A stretch of 64,000 bases of DNA, from assembly GCA_018223185.1 (NCBI GenBank), contig JAAEYW010000015.1, positions 1 to 64,000 on the forward strand, written 5' to 3'. The notes beneath the pieces are model-generated. The model was not told the origin of the DNA and ran no database searches. It worked only from the letters and a program-made list of their open reading frames with translations. Of this stretch, positions 61,194 to 64,000 are shown piece after piece. The stretch is from Oceanospirillales bacterium. GTDB lineage: Bacteria; Pseudomonadota; Gammaproteobacteria; Pseudomonadales; Balneatricaceae. The translations under genes and the position numbers were made by a program. Every line of letters begins with the position of its first letter. Position 1 is the first letter of the stretch.

Positions 61194-61742
61194 ATGAAAC
61201 CAGTGGCGAAAAAAATTGCGGGATATATCCGCTATGGTGTGGCAGGCAGTGTTATCGTTGCCGCATGGGGGCTGGGGCTCACGGGTGTGAGCAACGCGTC
61301 TGGCACCTATAGTGCCGGTAAAGCGACCACGGCAGAAGCGGCTATGTACCGCGAAGAGTGTGGTGCCTGTCATGTCGCCTATCCTGCGGGTTTGCTGCCA
61401 GCGGCAAGCTGGAGCACTATAATGGCTACTCTGGATGATCACTTTGGTGAAAATGCTGAAGTGTCAGCTGAATCAGCGGCAAGGATTACGGCTTATCTGA
61501 CGGATAATGCGGGTAAACCCGGCCATGGAATGTTAAAAAGAATTAAGGGTGACGCGCCTTTGCGGATTACCGAGTTGCCCTACTTTGTGCGTAAGCATGA
61601 TGAAGTTCCCGAGCGTATGGTCAGTGGTAATGAGGAAGTCGGTAGTTTCAGTAACTGTAATGCGTGCCATCAGCGCGCTGAAAGTGGAGACTTTGATGAG
61701 GATTCGGTTCGCATTCCTGGTTATGGCCGTTGGGATGATTAA
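61194..61742 (+). CDS. Diheme cytochrome c (DHC family)
   Basis: This 182-residue protein has an N-terminal signal or anchor (residues 12-37) and two CxxCH sites, ECGACHVAYP and NCNACHQRAE. The stretches AYPAGLLPAASWSTIMATLDDHFGENAEV and ITELPYFVRKHDEVPE are typical of the DHC family that partners SHP. It probably passes electrons between cytochrome b561 and SHP. Its 3' end overlaps the next gene by 47 bases. Confidence 0.9.
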   Translation: MKPVAKKIAGYIRYGVAGSVIVAAWGLGLTGVSNASGTYSAGKATTAEAAMYREECGACHVAYPAGLLPAASWSTIMATLDDHFGENAEVSAESAARITAYLTDNAGKPGHGMLKRIKGDAPLRITELPYFVRKHDEVPERMVSGNEEVGSFSNCNACHQRAESGDFDEDSVRIPGYGRWDD

Positions 61743-61998
61743 CCAGGCTTATGCCGGTTCTGATATCAGTGATGCACAGGTGCGGGAGTGGGTCGCTGCG
61801 GGCAGAATTATGTCCTTCGTTGATATCTATGCTATCAACAAGTCTCGTCTCGATGGCCGGCTGCTCGATCTTGAGGTCGAGCAGGAGGACGGCGAGATCG
61901 TCTATGAAATAGAGGTGCTGAGGGGCGATGGCGAGGTACGTGAGTTTCATATTGATGCGGTTACCGGTGCAGTGCTGAAAGAGGAACGGGACGATTGA
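61696..61998 (+). CDS. Periplasmic PepSY-domain protein
   Basis: This 100-residue protein begins MRIRFAFLVMAVGMINQAYA (signal peptide, cleavage after AYA). It contains one PepSY domain (LDGRLLDLEVEQEDGEIVYEIEVLRGDGEVREFHIDAVTGAVL). The ATG at 61696 lies inside the end of the diheme cytochrome gene in another frame, with GGAG in front. Small PepSY proteins frequently precede QseBC-like two-component genes, where they may tune the kinase. It overlaps the regulator start by four bases. Confidence 0.85.
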   Translation: MRIRFAFLVMAVGMINQAYAGSDISDAQVREWVAAGRIMSFVDIYAINKSRLDGRLLDLEVEQEDGEIVYEIEVLRGDGEVREFHIDAVTGAVLKEERDD

Positions 61999-62654
61999 GA
62001 ATATTACTCGTCGAAGATGATCTGGAGCTGGCTGAGGGGTTGAAACGCAGTTTGCAAAAGGCCGGTTATGTTGTCGAGATGGCGCATAACGGTATCGATG
62101 GACAGTTTCTCGGTGACGAGGAGCAGTTCGATGCAGTTATTCTTGACCTTGGCTTGCCGGAAATTCCGGGGCTCGAGGTGCTCAGACACTGGCGCAAAAA
62201 GGGAAATCATGTGCCGGTTATCATTCTGACTGCCCGCGATGCCTGGCATGAGCGGGTGGATGGTCTGAATGCCGGTGCTGACGATTATCTGGGCAAACCG
62301 TTTCATGCCGATGAGGTCATTGCCCGTCTGCAGGCGGTTGTCAGACGCACCGTAGGCAAAGCGGATAATGTACTGGAATGGAAGGGGGTGCGACTGCTGC
62401 TGGCTGAACAGCAGGCGATTGCCCAGGATGGCCGGGTGATCACGCTGACATCAACCGATTTTCGGTTGCTGAGGCACTTTATGATGTATCCCGATAAGGT
62501 GCATTCCAAAAGTTATCTGAGCGAGCAGGTTTATGAAGAGGAGCAGATCAAAGACAGTAATGTGATTGAGGTCTATGTAAACCGGCTGCGTAACTATTTT
62601 GGTAAAGACTTTATTAAGACCCAGTGGGGCAAAGGATATCGGATAGGCGAGTGA
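61995..62654 (+). CDS. OmpR-family response regulator (QseB/PmrA-like)
   Basis: This 219-residue protein starts with TTG at 61995 (sequence MRILLVEDDLELAEGLKRSL). The start overlaps the PepSY stop (TTGA) and follows GAGGAACG. The receiver has phosphoacceptor Asp in VILDLGLPEIPG, Thr in ILTARD and Lys in DYLGKPF. The C-terminal winged helix includes STDFRLLRHFMMYPDKVHSKSYL and VIEVYVNRLRNYFG. It likely binds the 11-bp-spaced TTTTAAG repeats upstream of the operon. Confidence 0.93.
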   Translation: MRILLVEDDLELAEGLKRSLQKAGYVVEMAHNGIDGQFLGDEEQFDAVILDLGLPEIPGLEVLRHWRKKGNHVPVIILTARDAWHERVDGLNAGADDYLGKPFHADEVIARLQAVVRRTVGKADNVLEWKGVRLLLAEQQAIAQDGRVITLTSTDFRLLRHFMMYPDKVHSKSYLSEQVYEEEQIKDSNVIEVYVNRLRNYFGKDFIKTQWGKGYRIGE

Positions 62655-64000
62655 ACAGTGATCTGAACAACCAGTTTAAGACCCGTCCCGTGGCGAGAAT
62701 ATCGATCCGCAGAGAGTTGAGCCGCAGCCTGATTGTTGCCCTGTGCCTGACGATGGGGGCACTGCTGATGGTCGTTAACTGGGGTATAGGTCAGATCTCC
62801 CACGAATATATTCAGTCCCGCCTTAAACACGATGCCGAATCCATTATCGCAGCGTTGCAGTTGCAGCCCGGCACACAGACATGGGTGGTAGGCGAGCGCG
62901 GTGCGAGTACCGTTTTTCAGCGTGCACTGTCCGGGCATTACTACCTGATCACGGGGCCGGATATTGAGATCAGAAGTCGCTCACTGTGGGACTATCCGGC
63001 GGATTTTGGCCGGCTGTCCCAAGGCGAGGAAAAAAGCTTTGAGATGCCCGGTGCTAACGATCAGAACTGGCTGGTCTGGCAGTTGGGCTTCAGTAAAAAT
63101 GATACCCCGTTCACCCTGACTATCATCGAAGACAGTTCGCCTCTGGATGCCCTGAAGTGGCGCTATTCGCTCTGGGCGCTGCTGGTGCTGGCCTGTGGTG
63201 CCATATCGCTGTTTTTTATGCAGCAATGGATTCTGACCCGCAACTTTCGTTATCTGGATTCAGTACGGCAGAAAATCCAGTCGTTCCGTTACGCCGAAGA
63301 TAAACCCGATCTGAGCGCTGTGCCGCAGGAACTGGCCCCCCTGGCGGATGATATTGATCAGCTGTTGCAACAGTTGAAGCAGCGGGTCAGTCGTTCCCGC
63401 AACGCCCTGGGCAATCTGGCCCATGAAATCAAACGACCTTTGCAACGGCTGCAACAGTTACAGGATGAATCTGCAAACCGGTTTGCACCGGATATCAAAG
63501 CGCTGCTGGATGATATTCAGTGGCTGATTCAGCGGGAGCTGAAGCGGGCCCGGATAGTCGGTGTTTCATCGCCGGGCCGACAGACTAATCTGGCGGTCGA
63601 TCTGCCCCCGCTGATCAATATACTCGGCAAGTTATACCCGGCGATCCGCATCGAGACCGATTTTTCAGCGGTTGAGACACTGCCGCAGGACCGTGATGAT
63701 ATGCTCGAGCTGATCGGTAATCTGCTCGACAACGCCTGTAAATATGGCCTGAGTGAGGTGCGCTTAACGGTAAAAACCTGTGATGACCGGGCGGTGATCT
63801 GTGTGCAGGATGATGGTAAAGGGTTGCCCCAGGAGAGTATCGAAAATCTTCTGCAACGGGGACAGCGTCTCGACGAACGTCAGGAGGGCGCCGGACTGGG
63901 GCTGTCGATCTGCAATGATATTATCGAAAGCTATCAGGGGCGGCTGACACTTGAAAACCGCAAACCCCACGGGATTATGGTTACCATCGAATTGCCGCTG
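62651..64000 (+). CDS. Sensor histidine kinase (QseC/PhoQ-like), partial at window end
   Basis: The frame is open from GTG 62651 (overlapping the regulator stop, GTGA) to the last base, 450 codons without a stop. It has a membrane helix near residue 27, a periplasmic domain of about 120 residues, a second helix near 180 and a HAMP-like linker. The H-box NLAHEIKRPLQR, N-box GNLLDNACKYG, and DDGKGLPQE and GAGLGLSICND follow. Only the C-terminal tail can be missing. It pairs with the regulator and probably senses a periplasmic redox or gas signal through the PepSY protein or cytochromes (inference). Confidence 0.93.
   Translation, partial: MNSDLNNQFKTRPVARISIRRELSRSLIVALCLTMGALLMVVNWGIGQISHEYIQSRLKHDAESIIAALQLQPGTQTWVVGERGASTVFQRALSGHYYLITGPDIEIRSRSLWDYPADFGRLSQGEEKSFEMPGANDQNWLVWQLGFSKNDTPFTLTIIEDSSPLDALKWRYSLWALLVLACGAISLFFMQQWILTRNFRYLDSVRQKIQSFRYAEDKPDLSAVPQELAPLADDIDQLLQQLKQRVSRSRNALGNLAHEIKRPLQRLQQLQDESANRFAPDIKALLDDIQWLIQRELKRARIVGVSSPGRQTNLAVDLPPLINILGKLYPAIRIETDFSAVETLPQDRDDMLELIGNLLDNACKYGLSEVRLTVKTCDDRAVICVQDDGKGLPQESIENLLQRGQRLDERQEGAGLGLSICNDIIESYQGRLTLENRKPHGIMVTIELPL

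Overview
The window reads as chromosomal DNA of a marine, heterotrophic gammaproteobacterium, most like the Oceanospirillaceae (Amphritea, Neptuniibacter or Neptunomonas type). The evidence is three tripartite uptake systems (two TRAP, one TctABC), a 491-residue class II ketol-acid reductoisomerase, ModF, DUF2937, ETF/ETF-QO genes and many AraC, EAL and GGDEF proteins. The genus is inference. No rRNA, tRNA, CRISPR array, transposase or integrase gene was seen.

Positions 1-23400 are a catabolic island for aromatic acids. The left edge cuts through a 4-hydroxy-2-oxovalerate aldolase gene, followed by a ferredoxin-type reductase, TRAP system 1, an AraC and a TetR regulator. Then comes a nearly complete mhp-type pathway for 3-(3-hydroxyphenyl)propionate-like compounds: mhpB, mhpC, mhpD, mhpF, mhpE and the IclR regulator mhpR. 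The ring hydroxylase is a two-component HsaA/HsaB-like flavin monooxygenase instead of MhpA. A TRAP transporter with a universal stress protein stands where MhpT would be expected. Two GTGCAC-N3-GTGCAC sites mark likely MhpR operators. Tandem AEC transporters, AraC and LysE genes and an ABC-2 exporter follow.

Positions 23400-39350 hold an SLC23 permease with a structured leader, a dCache hybrid kinase with an OmpR-type regulator, and a fatty-acid-type oxidation module. That module comprises an acyl-CoA ligase, an EtfB-like protein of unknown role, an AraC regulator, etfB, etfA, a long DmdC-like acyl-CoA dehydrogenase and ETF-QO. Together they would activate an acid, oxidise its CoA ester and pass electrons to quinone.

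Positions 39350-44590 are accessory DNA. They contain short hairpin repeats with variable stems, a convincing integron attC site between two cassette-like genes (a PD-(D/E)XK nuclease-like protein and a membrane-anchored protein), two copies of an 86-bp MITE-like element, and a duplicated fragment of the neighbouring EAL gene.

Positions 44590-64000 return to core-like content. They hold a luciferase-family oxidoreductase, a sulfite-oxidase-fold/GGDEF-EAL pair, VOC and DUF2937 genes, a CitAB/DcuSR-type two-component system divergent from tctCBA plus porin, modF, and ilvC. The last operon encodes cytochrome b561, an SHP-like cytochrome, a diheme cytochrome, a PepSY protein and a QseBC-like two-component system. 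The kinase runs off the right edge.
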